A stretch of DNA of 64,000 nucleotides from DASUBV01 sp036510065 (lineage in GTDB: Bacteria; Actinomycetota; Actinomycetes; Streptosporangiales; Streptosporangiaceae): positions 22,127 to 86,126 of the forward strand of contig DATCEO010000156.1 in assembly GCA_036510065.1 (NCBI GenBank), written 5' to 3'. Under the pieces are notes generated by a model that searched no databases, was not told where the DNA came from, and worked only from the letters and a program-made list of their open reading frames with translations. Position 1 is the first letter of the stretch. The number at the start of each line of letters is the position of its first letter. The position numbers and the translations under genes were made by a program. Below, piece after piece: positions 51,302-58,438 of this stretch.

Positions 51302-52307
51302 GCAGACCGGCGCGCCCGTGCTGCTGCGCACCGAGCGGCTGAGCAAGCACTTCAAGATCGGGAACGCGCTGTCGCGCCGGTCGCTGCACGCCGTCGACGA
51401 CGTCAGCGTGACCGTCGGCGAGCGCCAGATCGTGGCCCTGGCCGGCGAGAGCGGCAGCGGCAAGTCCACCGTCGCCCGGCTGCTGGCCAAGCTTTACCAG
51501 CCCACCAGCGGCGAGATCTACTTCGAGGGCACCGCGCTGTCGGCGATCTCCTCGCGCGGGGATCGGCTGCGCTACAGCGGCCAGGCCCCGATGGTGTTCC
51601 AGGACCCGTTCGCCTCGATCAACCCGGTCTTCCGGGTCTCGCATGGGGTGCTGCGCGCGCTCCAGCTGCACCGGCCTGACCTGTCGGCCAGCGAGCGCTA
51701 CGCCGAGGCGTGCCGGGTCTTCGAGGTGGTCGGCCTCAGCCCGGCCGCCGAGGCGCTGCAGCGGTACCCGCACGAGCTGTCCGGCGGGCAGCGCCAGCGG
51801 GTCGGCTTCGCCCAGGCGCTGGCCATGTCGCCCAAGCTGATCATCGCCGACGAGCCGGTCTCCATGCTCGACGTCTCGATCCGGATCGGCCTGCTCAACC
51901 TGATGGCCAAGCTGCGGGACGAGCAGGGCGTGTCCATCCTCTACATCACCCACGACATCGCCAGCGCCCGCTACGTGGCCGACCGGCTGATCGTCATGTA
52001 CGCCGGGCAGATCGCGGAAGCCGGCCCGGTGGAGGATGTGCTCGGCAACCCGCGGCACCCCTACACCCAGCTGCTGGTCTCGGCCGTTCCCGACCCGCGG
52101 GCGGAGCCCAGCGTGACGGCGGAGTCCGACCGGGGCGAGCCGCCCAGGGTGATCGACCCGGCGCCAGGCTGCCGGTTCCGCTGGCGGTGCCCGCTGGCCA
52201 TCGACAAGTGCGCCACCGTTACTCCCGAGCTGGCTCAGCTGGCACCTGACCACGATGCCGCCTGCCACGTGGCGCAGTCCGGCGCGGAAGTGAGGGCATT
52301 CACATGA
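51294..52307 (+). CDS. ABC transporter ATP-binding protein (DppF/OppF type)
   Basis: This 337-residue ATPase pairs with the ATPase half of the fused protein. Motifs: Walker A AGESGSGKSTVARL, the Q-loop MVFQDPFASINPVF, signature LSGGQRQRVGFAQAL, Walker B LIIADEPVSMLDVS and the C-terminal CRFRWRCPLAIDKCA, a cysteine cluster typical of this family. It overlaps the upstream gene by eight bases and the GH4 gene by four (ATGA), so the run is translationally coupled. Confidence 0.93.
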   Translation: MTEQTGAPVLLRTERLSKHFKIGNALSRRSLHAVDDVSVTVGERQIVALAGESGSGKSTVARLLAKLYQPTSGEIYFEGTALSAISSRGDRLRYSGQAPMVFQDPFASINPVFRVSHGVLRALQLHRPDLSASERYAEACRVFEVVGLSPAAEALQRYPHELSGGQRQRVGFAQALAMSPKLIIADEPVSMLDVSIRIGLLNLMAKLRDEQGVSILYITHDIASARYVADRLIVMYAGQIAEAGPVEDVLGNPRHPYTQLLVSAVPDPRAEPSVTAESDRGEPPRVIDPAPGCRFRWRCPLAIDKCATVTPELAQLAPDHDAACHVAQSGAEVRAFT

Positions 52308-53569
52308 AGGTCACCGTCGTGGGCGGCGGCTCTACCTACACCCCGGAGCTGGTCGACGGCATCGCCCGGCTGACCGGCGGGATCAAGGTCACCGAGCTGG
52401 TCCTGGCCGACCCCGACGAGTCCCGGCTGTCGGTCGTCGGGCCGGTCTCCCGGCGCATCATGGCCGCCTACGACAACCCGGCCGACGTGACCTGGACCAC
52501 CCGGCTGGATGAGGGGCTCGACGGCGCGAACGGAGTCCTGCTGCAGCTGCGGGTCGGCGGCCAGGCGGCCCGGCACCGGGACGAGACCTGGCCGCTGGAC
52601 TGCGGCTGCATCGGCCAGGAGACCACCGGAGCCGGCGGCCTGGCCAAGGCGCTGCGCACGGTCCCGGTCGTCCTGGACATCGCCGAGCAGGCCCGGCAGC
52701 GGGCGGCCGGCGACGCGTGGATCATCGACTTCACCAACCCGGTCGGCATCGTGACCCGGGCGCTGCTGGACTTCGGGCACCGGGCGATCGGGCTGTGCAA
52801 CGTGGCGATCGGGTTCCAGCGCCAGTTCGCCGCCTTCCTCGGCGTCGAGCCCGACAGCGTGGCCCTGGACCACGCGGGCCTCAATCACCTGACCTGGGAG
52901 CGCGCCGCGGTCGTGGACGGCATCGACCGGCTGCCCGACCTGATCGACGCTCACGGGGCCGAGCTGGCGGAGCGGGTCGGGGCGCCGCTGTCCGTTATCA
53001 GGCAAACTGGCGCTATCCCGTCGTACTACCTGCGCTACTTCTGGGCGCACGACGCCGTCGTCGCGGAAGAGCGCGGGCGGCCGACCCGGGCCCAGGAAGT
53101 GGCCAAGATCGAGGCCGAGCTGCTGGAGATGTACGCCGACCCCGCGCTGGATCGCAAGCCGGACCTGCTCGGCCAGCGCGGCGGGGCGTTCTACTCGGAG
53201 GCGGCGGTGGCGCTGCTGGCGTCGCTGGTCACCGACGCCGGCGACCAGCAGGTGGTGAACGTGCGGAACGCGGGCACGCTGCCGTTCCTGCCCGACGAGG
53301 CGGTCATCGAGGTGCCGGCCACCATCGGGGCCGGCGGCGCTGCGCCAGTCCCGGTGGCCCCGCTGAGCCCGCTGATGGCCGGCCTGGTGGCGCACGTGTC
53401 GGCGTACGAGGAGCTGGCCCTGGACGCGGCGCTGCGCGGCGGCCGCGACCGGGTCGCGATGGCGCTACTGGCCCACCCGCTGATCGGCCAGTACGACCTC
53501 GCCGACCAGCTGGCGGACAAGCTGGTCGCGGAGAACGCGGCGTTCTTGCCGTGGGCCAGCGGCCTGTGA
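52304..53569 (+). CDS. GH4-family 6-phospho-beta-glucosidase, CNVA variant
   Basis: This 421-residue GH4 enzyme (MKVTVVGGGSTYTPELVDGI) has the substrate loop FTNPVGIVTRAL, metal ligands Cys165 (IGLCNVAIG) and His195 (AGLNHLTWER), and the catalytic Tyr region SYYLRYFWAHDAVV. The Cys is followed by Asn-Val (CNV), close to the CN(V/I)P of phospho-beta-glucosidases. It should split phosphorylated disaccharides or aryl-glucosides using NAD and a divalent metal. It is coupled by ATGA to the transporter ATPase gene and by GTGA to the BadF-type kinase gene, strong evidence that transport, phosphorylation and cleavage form one pathway. Confidence 0.92.
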   Translation: MKVTVVGGGSTYTPELVDGIARLTGGIKVTELVLADPDESRLSVVGPVSRRIMAAYDNPADVTWTTRLDEGLDGANGVLLQLRVGGQAARHRDETWPLDCGCIGQETTGAGGLAKALRTVPVVLDIAEQARQRAAGDAWIIDFTNPVGIVTRALLDFGHRAIGLCNVAIGFQRQFAAFLGVEPDSVALDHAGLNHLTWERAAVVDGIDRLPDLIDAHGAELAERVGAPLSVIRQTGAIPSYYLRYFWAHDAVVAEERGRPTRAQEVAKIEAELLEMYADPALDRKPDLLGQRGGAFYSEAAVALLASLVTDAGDQQVVNVRNAGTLPFLPDEAVIEVPATIGAGGAAPVPVAPLSPLMAGLVAHVSAYEELALDAALRGGRDRVAMALLAHPLIGQYDLADQLADKLVAENAAFLPWASGL

Positions 53570-54687
53570 GCGAGCGGCCCGAGGTGCCGGCGGTCCTGGC
53601 CATCGACGGCGGGAACAGCAAGACGGACGTGGCGCTGGTCGCCGCCGATGGCAGGCTGCTCGCCCAGGCGCGCGGCGGACGATCGAACCCGCAGGTCATC
53701 GGCATGCACGAGGCGTTCGCCGTGCTGCGCGAGCTGGTTGAGTCGGTCGCCCGGGCCGCGGGCGTGCCCGGGGACGCGCCGGTGGTGGCCAGCCACGCCT
53801 CGGCCTGCCTGGCCGGAGCCGACCTGCCCGATGAGGAGCAGCAGCTGACCGACCTGGTCCAGGCCCAGGGCTGGACGGCCTCCAGCCTGGTCGTCAACGA
53901 CACGTTCGCGGTCCTGCGCGCCGGGCTGGACGACGCGGCGGACCCTTCCGGGGCGGCTGGCCAGCCTGGTGACCTGCAGCACGGGGATAGCCAGCACGGG
54001 GGTAGCCAGCACGGGGGTAGCCAGCGCGGGGGTAGCCAGCACTGGGGGATCGGCGTCACCTGCGGCGCGGGGATCAACTGCGTGGGCGTGGCACCGGACG
54101 GCGAGACGACCAGGTTCCTCTCGCTCGGCGACATCAGCGGGGACTGGGGCGGCGGCCGGGACCTGGCGCGCGACGCGCTCTGGTGGGCGATCCGGGCCGA
54201 GGACGGCCGCGGGCCGCAGACCGAGCTGCGCGCGGCCGTGGCCGCCCACTTCGGGCTGCCGACGGTGCGGGACGTCGTGCTCGGCGTCTACCACGAGAAG
54301 ATCTCCGGCGGCGATCTGCACGGGCTGGTGCCGGTGCTGCTCAGCGTGGCCGGGCGCGGTGACCAGGTGGCCCGTGACCTGGTGATCCGGCTGGCCAACG
54401 AGATCTGCGACATGATCATGGTCGCGGCGACGCGCCTGCGCCTGACCGGCACGGGGGTCCCCGTCGTGCTGGGCGGCGGCCTGATGACCGCCCGGGACCC
54501 GCTGCTCAGCGCGAGCATCACCCGGCGCCTGGCGGCCGACCTGCCGCACGCGGCGCCGCGCATCGTCGACGTCCCTCCGGTGGCCGGCGCCGCCCTGCTC
54601 GGCCTGGATCACGTCGGCGCGCCCCCCGCCGCCGCCCGCGCCCTCCGCTCCGCCTACCAGGACCCGGCCCCAACCCCGCCAGCCTGA
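53566..54687 (+). CDS. BadF/BadG-type ATPase-fold sugar kinase (N-acetylglucosamine-kinase-like)
   Basis: This 373-residue ASKHA protein starts VSERPEVPAVLAIDGGNSKT. The phosphate-1 loop is AIDGGNSKTDVALVAADG; then LVVNDTFAVLRAG, WGIGVTCGAGINCVGVAPDG (phosphate-2), SLGDISGDWGGGRDLARDA and the C-terminal VVLGGGLMTARDPLL. The fold is that of human-type GlcNAc kinase and glucosamine kinases. An insert of four GGSQH-type repeats (about 53986-54045, 15-bp units) precedes the phosphate-2 loop. The GTG start overlaps the GH4 stop. It may phosphorylate the imported glycoside or a released amino sugar. Confidence 0.88.
   Translation: MSERPEVPAVLAIDGGNSKTDVALVAADGRLLAQARGGRSNPQVIGMHEAFAVLRELVESVARAAGVPGDAPVVASHASACLAGADLPDEEQQLTDLVQAQGWTASSLVVNDTFAVLRAGLDDAADPSGAAGQPGDLQHGDSQHGGSQHGGSQRGGSQHWGIGVTCGAGINCVGVAPDGETTRFLSLGDISGDWGGGRDLARDALWWAIRAEDGRGPQTELRAAVAAHFGLPTVRDVVLGVYHEKISGGDLHGLVPVLLSVAGRGDQVARDLVIRLANEICDMIMVAATRLRLTGTGVPVVLGGGLMTARDPLLSASITRRLAADLPHAAPRIVDVPPVAGAALLGLDHVGAPPAAARALRSAYQDPAPTPPA
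53986..54045. repeat. 15-bp minisatellite inside the BadF-type kinase gene
   Basis: Four units of (G/A)TAGCCAGCACGGG-like sequence encode the SQHGG repeats. The unit keeps the reading frame. Confidence 0.9.
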
Positions 54688-54727
54688 CCGTGCGCCGCCT
54701 GACCGTGCGCCGCCTGACCGTGCGCCG
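54683..54727. repeat. 15-bp tandem repeat directly after the BadF-type kinase stop
   Basis: Three exact copies of CCTGACCGTGCGCCG follow one another and include the stop codon in the first unit. A fourth, altered copy follows. In the coding frame every unit would carry a TGA, so the array is probably non-coding. Confidence 0.85.
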
Positions 54728-54942
54728 CCTGAGCCGGGCGCCGCCTGAACCGGAGCCGCCAGACCCGGGCAGCCGAGGCGGCCGGGGGGCCGGGCTACGC
54801 CGATTTGCCCGGCTGCGTCACACTTCCGGCGTACTCGGGGCCAGTGCAGTTCACCGGTCAGGCCGACGCGCTCGGCGGTGCTGCTCCGCGAGACTCGCGG
54901 TGACGGAATCGCCAGCGACCCAGCAGCAGGAGGAACGACGAC

Positions 54943-55467
54943 ATGGCTGAGTCACGTGCCCTGATCAGGCGCCATCAGGACCACCCCGCGCGACCGCGCA
55001 GCGCCAGCGCCAGCCCCGACCCAGCGACCCGGCTCTACGCGGCCCTGCCCGCCCCGCAGCTGATTGCGCTGCTGGTCGTGGTGCTGGCGAACTACGGTGC
55101 CCAGGTGCCGCACGCCGCGGACCTGTACGGGTTGCACGTGAATGGCATCGGAGTCGGCCTGCTGGGAGTCACCCTGGCCTGGTTCCTGGCCGGAGTCGTG
55201 CTGCAGCGGCGCGGCGGCCGCGCGGGACGCGTGGGGTACTGGCTGCTGCTGAGCTTCCTGATCACGGAGTTCCTGTTGTACTTCCACGGCCAGATCCTGC
55301 AGCTGGCCAACGGCTACGGGCTGGTGTACAACCTGGTCCACGCGCACGACACGATCGTGCGCTGGGTCTTCGTCGTCGGTGACCTCAACTTCGTGGCCGC
55401 CGGGTTCTTCGCCGCCTACCTGGTGTGGCACCGCCGGGCTTCCGCCAGGCCGGCCCCTGACCTATAG
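54943..55467 (+). CDS. Small integral membrane protein of unknown function
   Basis: This 174-residue protein has four membrane helices (LIALLVVVLANYGAQVPHAA, VGLLGVTLAWFLAGVVL, WLLLSFLITEFLLYF, LNFVAAGFFAAYLVW) and a basic N-terminal tail. Histidines (HGQILQLANGYGLVYNLVHAHD) in the third and fourth segments could bind a ligand or metal, but I recognise no family. GGAGGAACG upstream of the ATG supports the start. It is separated by 255 bp from the GH4 locus and convergent with the MarR gene. Confidence 0.75.
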   Translation: MAESRALIRRHQDHPARPRSASASPDPATRLYAALPAPQLIALLVVVLANYGAQVPHAADLYGLHVNGIGVGLLGVTLAWFLAGVVLQRRGGRAGRVGYWLLLSFLITEFLLYFHGQILQLANGYGLVYNLVHAHDTIVRWVFVVGDLNFVAAGFFAAYLVWHRRASARPAPDL

Positions 55468-55500
55468 CGTGACGGCGTTTCCCTCGCGCTGGGGCCGCGC

Positions 55501-55980
55501 CTAGTCGCCGGCGACCCGGCTCAGCGCCCGCGTGAGAAGGTCCTGCTCGGCCGGCGTGAGCCGGTCCAGCAGCACCTCGCGGACGGTCCGGGAGTGCACC
55601 GGGATGGCGCTGGCCAGCAGATCGCGCCCGACCGGGGTGATGGTGATCAGCACGCCGCGCCGGTCTTCGGGCACCTCAGCGCGGGCCAGGCAGCCGCGCT
55701 CGGCCAGCCGGGTGACGGCCCGGCTGAGCGCCGGCTGGGTGAGCGGGACGGCGCAGTTCAGCTCGCCGAGGCGCAGGCCTGGCTCCGGGGCCCGGTGCAG
55801 CCGGAGCAGGATCTCGAAGTCATTGATGGTCAGGCCGCAGCTTCGGGCCAGCGCGATGCTCAGCCGCCCGGCGGTCCGGGCGTGCGCCGCCGTCAGCGCC
55901 GACCAGGCGCGCGCGCACTCGTAGCCGTCGCCGTGCGCTGCCTCAAGGGCCCGGTCCGGGCCCTGCGCCGCGCTGCTCAC
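55501..55980 (-). CDS. MarR-family transcriptional regulator
   Basis: This 159-residue regulator has helices INDFEILLRLHRAPEPGLRL, the recognition region VPLTQPALSRAVTRLAERGCL and the wing EVPEDRRGVLITITPVGRDLL. The start GTG 55980 overlaps the hemerythrin-gene stop (GTGA), so both are co-translated; a much longer frame to 56313 is antisense or out of frame. MarR members with hemerythrin partners may sense oxidants or phenols, which is only inferred. The palindrome at 56546-56567 upstream of the operon is its likely operator. Confidence 0.88.
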   Translation of the reverse strand: MSSAAQGPDRALEAAHGDGYECARAWSALTAAHARTAGRLSIALARSCGLTINDFEILLRLHRAPEPGLRLGELNCAVPLTQPALSRAVTRLAERGCLARAEVPEDRRGVLITITPVGRDLLASAIPVHSRTVREVLLDRLTPAEQDLLTRALSRVAGD

Positions 55981-56504
55981 CAGCCCGGCCAGCCCGTCAT
56001 GGCCCGCATGGTGTCGGCCACGTTGTCTTCCTCGTAGGCGAGGTGCGCCAGCAGCTCGGTGCTGAGGACTTCCAGGGCCGTGGTCAGCCGCTGCCGTACC
56101 GCCGGGTCCTCCTGCCGGGCCAGCTCGCCGGCCGCCGCCTCCACCTCGTCCAGCAGGCCGGCGACCCGGACGTGATCGGCTTCCAGCTTGTCGACGACCG
56201 GGCCAAGCGCGGGATTGATCCGGCGCAGGACCGGAAAGAGCATCACCGACTCCGCGTGGTGATGGGAATGCACGAAGCGGCAGTACTGCAAGCAGTTGAT
56301 CTTGAGCTGCCACAGCGGGCCGCCCGTAGCCAGCGACCGGATGCCAGCCGCCACCCGGCCGGCGGGCAGGCCGCCGCGCACGTCGGCCGCCAGCTGGCGG
56401 ACAGTGCCCAGGTCACGGCGGATCAGGTCGTGGACCCACTTGAGCTCCGCGACCATGGCCGCACCGCGAGAGCCTGGTGGCGGGGAATCGGTGCCGACCG
56501 TCAT
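55977..56504 (-). CDS. Hemerythrin HHE-domain protein
   Basis: This 175-residue protein (MTVGTDSPPPGSRGAAMV) has the HHE metal-binding pattern: LKWVHDLIRRDL (first His), FVHSHHHAESVMLFPVL (second His cluster with Glu), LEADHVRVAGLLDEV and ELLAHLAYEEDNVADTM. A four-helix bundle with a di-iron site is expected, with possible roles in oxygen or nitric-oxide sensing or iron storage. ATG 56504 has GGAGG six bases upstream; a frame to 56564 is possible. The MarR gene follows with a four-base overlap. Confidence 0.88.
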   Translation of the reverse strand: MTVGTDSPPPGSRGAAMVAELKWVHDLIRRDLGTVRQLAADVRGGLPAGRVAAGIRSLATGGPLWQLKINCLQYCRFVHSHHHAESVMLFPVLRRINPALGPVVDKLEADHVRVAGLLDEVEAAAGELARQEDPAVRQRLTTALEVLSTELLAHLAYEEDNVADTMRAMTGWPGW

Positions 56505-56545
56505 CGGGCGCCTCCGGCGGCCCCGGCCTGGCAGAATCCCGAGAA

Positions 56546-56567
56546 TAGATACTTGCGCATGCATCTA
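56546..56567. promoter_or_regulatory. Candidate MarR operator
   Basis: TAGAT and ATCTA arms flank a partly symmetrical core (ACTTGCGCATGC); 18 of 22 positions are palindromic. It lies 42-63 nt upstream of the hemerythrin start, in an AT-rich patch, a standard place for MarR autorepression. Confidence 0.5.
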
Positions 56568-56662
56568 AGATAGCAGTCACACGGGTAACGCCAGCCCCCG
56601 CGCCGGCTAGCTCAGCGCGCGATCGCCCAGTACGGTTCAGATATCCCCCCGCGGAGGCACAT

Positions 56663-56992
56663 GTGCAGTATCTGGTGATCGGCCTGATCGTCGTGGTGGG
56701 AGGCGCCATCGTCCTCGGCGCCCTGCTCGTGCGGCACGAGAATAGCCCCGGTACTCGTCCGTCGCTGACGGCCGCGCGGCGAGTCATTCGCCAGTCGCGG
56801 ACCGTTACCGGGGATCTGTGCGTCTGCGGCGGCACCCTGCAGCCCACCGGGGAGATCTCCGAGAGGTTCGGGGGGCTGCTGGGCTGCAGCAGCTGCCGCC
56901 GCCGGTGGACCGAGGACGGCCGCAAGGTAGTCCGCCGCCAGGTTCGCCGCGCTCAGCCGCGCCGGGCCCGCCGGGACATGCCGCCGTCCTGA
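56663..56992 (+). CDS. Small membrane-anchored protein with a zinc-ribbon motif
   Basis: This 109-residue protein has one N-terminal membrane helix (YLVIGLIVVVGGAIVLGALL), a basic linker, and two cysteine pairs (LCVCGG, about residue 53, and LGCSSCRRRW, about residue 75) that can form a zinc ribbon, then a very basic tail. GGAGG lies upstream of the GTG start. I do not recognise the family; anchoring a nucleic-acid or protein-binding ribbon at the membrane is possible. Confidence 0.65.
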   Translation: MQYLVIGLIVVVGGAIVLGALLVRHENSPGTRPSLTAARRVIRQSRTVTGDLCVCGGTLQPTGEISERFGGLLGCSSCRRRWTEDGRKVVRRQVRRAQPRRARRDMPPS

Positions 56993-57048
56993 CGGCCAGG
57001 GAGGCCTCAGCGGTTGCCGGCCGGCCTCGCTGAGCCAGGCCGGCCGGT

Positions 57049-57240
57049 TCAGAGCTGGCGTGGCCGGTAGATGTCGGAGCGGTGCTCAATGGCGATGACA
57101 TCGACGTGGCGCTCTTGGTCGCTGATGCGATAGATGACCCGGTAATCGCCCCGGCGAGCGGAGTGCAGATGTCTATTAAAAGTCACCGAAGAGGACGCGC
57201 AGAGGACCTTTCAGCGGCGATCCAACCAGGTGAGAAATGC
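57049..57240 (-). pseudogene. RelE/ParE-type toxin remnant with frameshift
   Basis: On the minus strand the last 39 residues read RHLHSARRGDYRVIYRIS and DQERHVDVIAIEHRSDIY before the stop at 57049-57051, the classic RelE C-terminal strand pair (RRGDYRVIYRI). Upstream, LVGSPLKGPLRVLFGDF lies in a second frame and stops; it corresponds to the RVGKPLRG segment that normally precedes the C-terminus. No start or antitoxin gene is visible upstream. So a toxin gene appears broken by a frameshift and truncated. Confidence 0.75.
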
Positions 57241-57373
57241 TATCCGATAATTGGCGGGTCGCCCCCCGAGCTGTCGCGATTGCCGAAACCGCCAGTTTAG
57301 AAGGCTGGCTCGGTTCAACCTGGGGACGCACAGTAAGCAGCCTGCGCTCTGTGACGACGCACGCCGCGAGTTC

Positions 57374-58297
57374 CTAGCTGCGCGGAGATCGACCATCTCG
57401 TCCGCCAGCCGACCGCAGAGACTGGCAGGCGATCGCGGTGGCGGCCACCACGTTGAGAGAATCGACTCCGGCGGCCATCGCGCCGGGAGCCATCGGGATG
57501 CAGACCGCCTGGTCGGCCTCGCCTAGCCACCGCGACGACAGCCCGTCTCCCTCCGTGCCCAGCAGCAGCGCCGCCCGCGCCCCCATCGTCACCTGGCCGA
57601 TCGGCACGGCCGACTGATCCGGCGTCAGGGCCAGCAACTGAAACCCGGCCGCCCGCAGCTCGGCCAGGCCGCCGTGCCAGTCGGTCATCCGGGCGTACGG
57701 AATCGCGAAAACCGCCCCCATCGACACCTTCACCGCCCGCCGGTACAGCGGATCCGCGCACCGGGGCGACAAGATGATCGCGTCCACGCCCAGGGCCGCC
57801 GCGCACCTAAAGATGGCCCCGACGTTGCCGTGATCCACCAAGTCTTCGAGCACGATGATCCGCCGGACCGGCTCGGTGTGTTGTTCAGCGCGCCCGACGT
57901 TCCCGTGGTCGACAAGATCCTCCAGCACGATGATCCGGCGGGCTGGCTGAGTGACTACGGCGCCGACGGCCGGCAGGGGCTTGCGGCGCATCGACGCCAG
58001 TGCGCCCCGGTGCACGTGGTAGCCGGTCAGCCGCTCGGCCACGGCCGGGGGCACCACGTAGACCGGCGCCGGGCAGTCCGCCGCGAGGCCGGCCGCGGCG
58101 GCCAGCTTGTCGTCAGACATCAGCATCGAGCGGACCGGGTACCCGGCCTGGATCGCGCGCCGGATGACCTTCTCGCCCTCCGCTACGAACAGCCCGTGCT
58201 CAGCCTCCAGGCTGCGCCGTAGGTGCACGTCGGTCAGGCTCGCGTAGTCGGCCAGCCGGGGATCGCCGGCGTCGCCGATCGGTACCGGGCTCGCCAT
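57374..58297 (-). CDS. SpoU/TrmH-family RNA 2'-O-methyltransferase with duplicated motif 1
   Basis: This 307-residue SPOUT methyltransferase has an N-terminal substrate-binding domain (LFVAEGEKVIRRAIQAGYPV), and the motifs VLEDLVDHGNVGAIFRCAAALG (motif 1), LLLGTEGDGLSS (motif 2) and CIPMAPGAMAAGVDSLNVVAATAI-type residues (motif 3). It should methylate rRNA or tRNA riboses. Residues 120-135 and 145-160 repeat the same 16 residues (RRIIVLEDLVDHGNVG), with a period of 25 residues, so motif 1 is present twice. The two DNA copies differ at nine sites, all third codon positions. Whether the enzyme is active is open. It is the only gene between the RelE remnant and a divergent VWA gene. Confidence 0.88.
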   Translation of the reverse strand: MASPVPIGDAGDPRLADYASLTDVHLRRSLEAEHGLFVAEGEKVIRRAIQAGYPVRSMLMSDDKLAAAAGLAADCPAPVYVVPPAVAERLTGYHVHRGALASMRRKPLPAVGAVVTQPARRIIVLEDLVDHGNVGRAEQHTEPVRRIIVLEDLVDHGNVGAIFRCAAALGVDAIILSPRCADPLYRRAVKVSMGAVFAIPYARMTDWHGGLAELRAAGFQLLALTPDQSAVPIGQVTMGARAALLLGTEGDGLSSRWLGEADQAVCIPMAPGAMAAGVDSLNVVAATAIACQSLRSAGGRDGRSPRS

Positions 58298-58438
58298 CCG
58301 CCCAGTCTGGCCGGCCTAGCCTGGCCGGCCCGGGCAGGGCGCCAAACCGGGCAAGTCGCCGGTTCTGGTGCTACCCGGCCGATATAGTCAGCCCCCGGGG
58401 CCGGTTTCCCGCATTGAGCAAGGTCAAAGGACGCGGTG

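Noticed and set aside
47387..51490. A 1367-residue frame on the minus strand opposite the transporter genes
   Set aside because: It lies fully antisense to five well-supported genes, has His/Arg/Gln/Asp-rich text and no family motif. It is a shadow of high third-position GC.
40920..54687. Peptide-uptake or classical PTS beta-glucoside operon
   Set aside because: The transporter genes alone would suggest peptides, but the coupled GH4 and kinase genes do not fit; a PTS is ruled out within the window by the absence of EII genes. It stays possible that PTS genes lie elsewhere.
55501..56313. 270-residue MarR protein starting at 56313
   Set aside because: The extra part overlaps the hemerythrin gene in another frame. 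GTG 55980 overlaps the hemerythrin stop and gives the usual MarR length.
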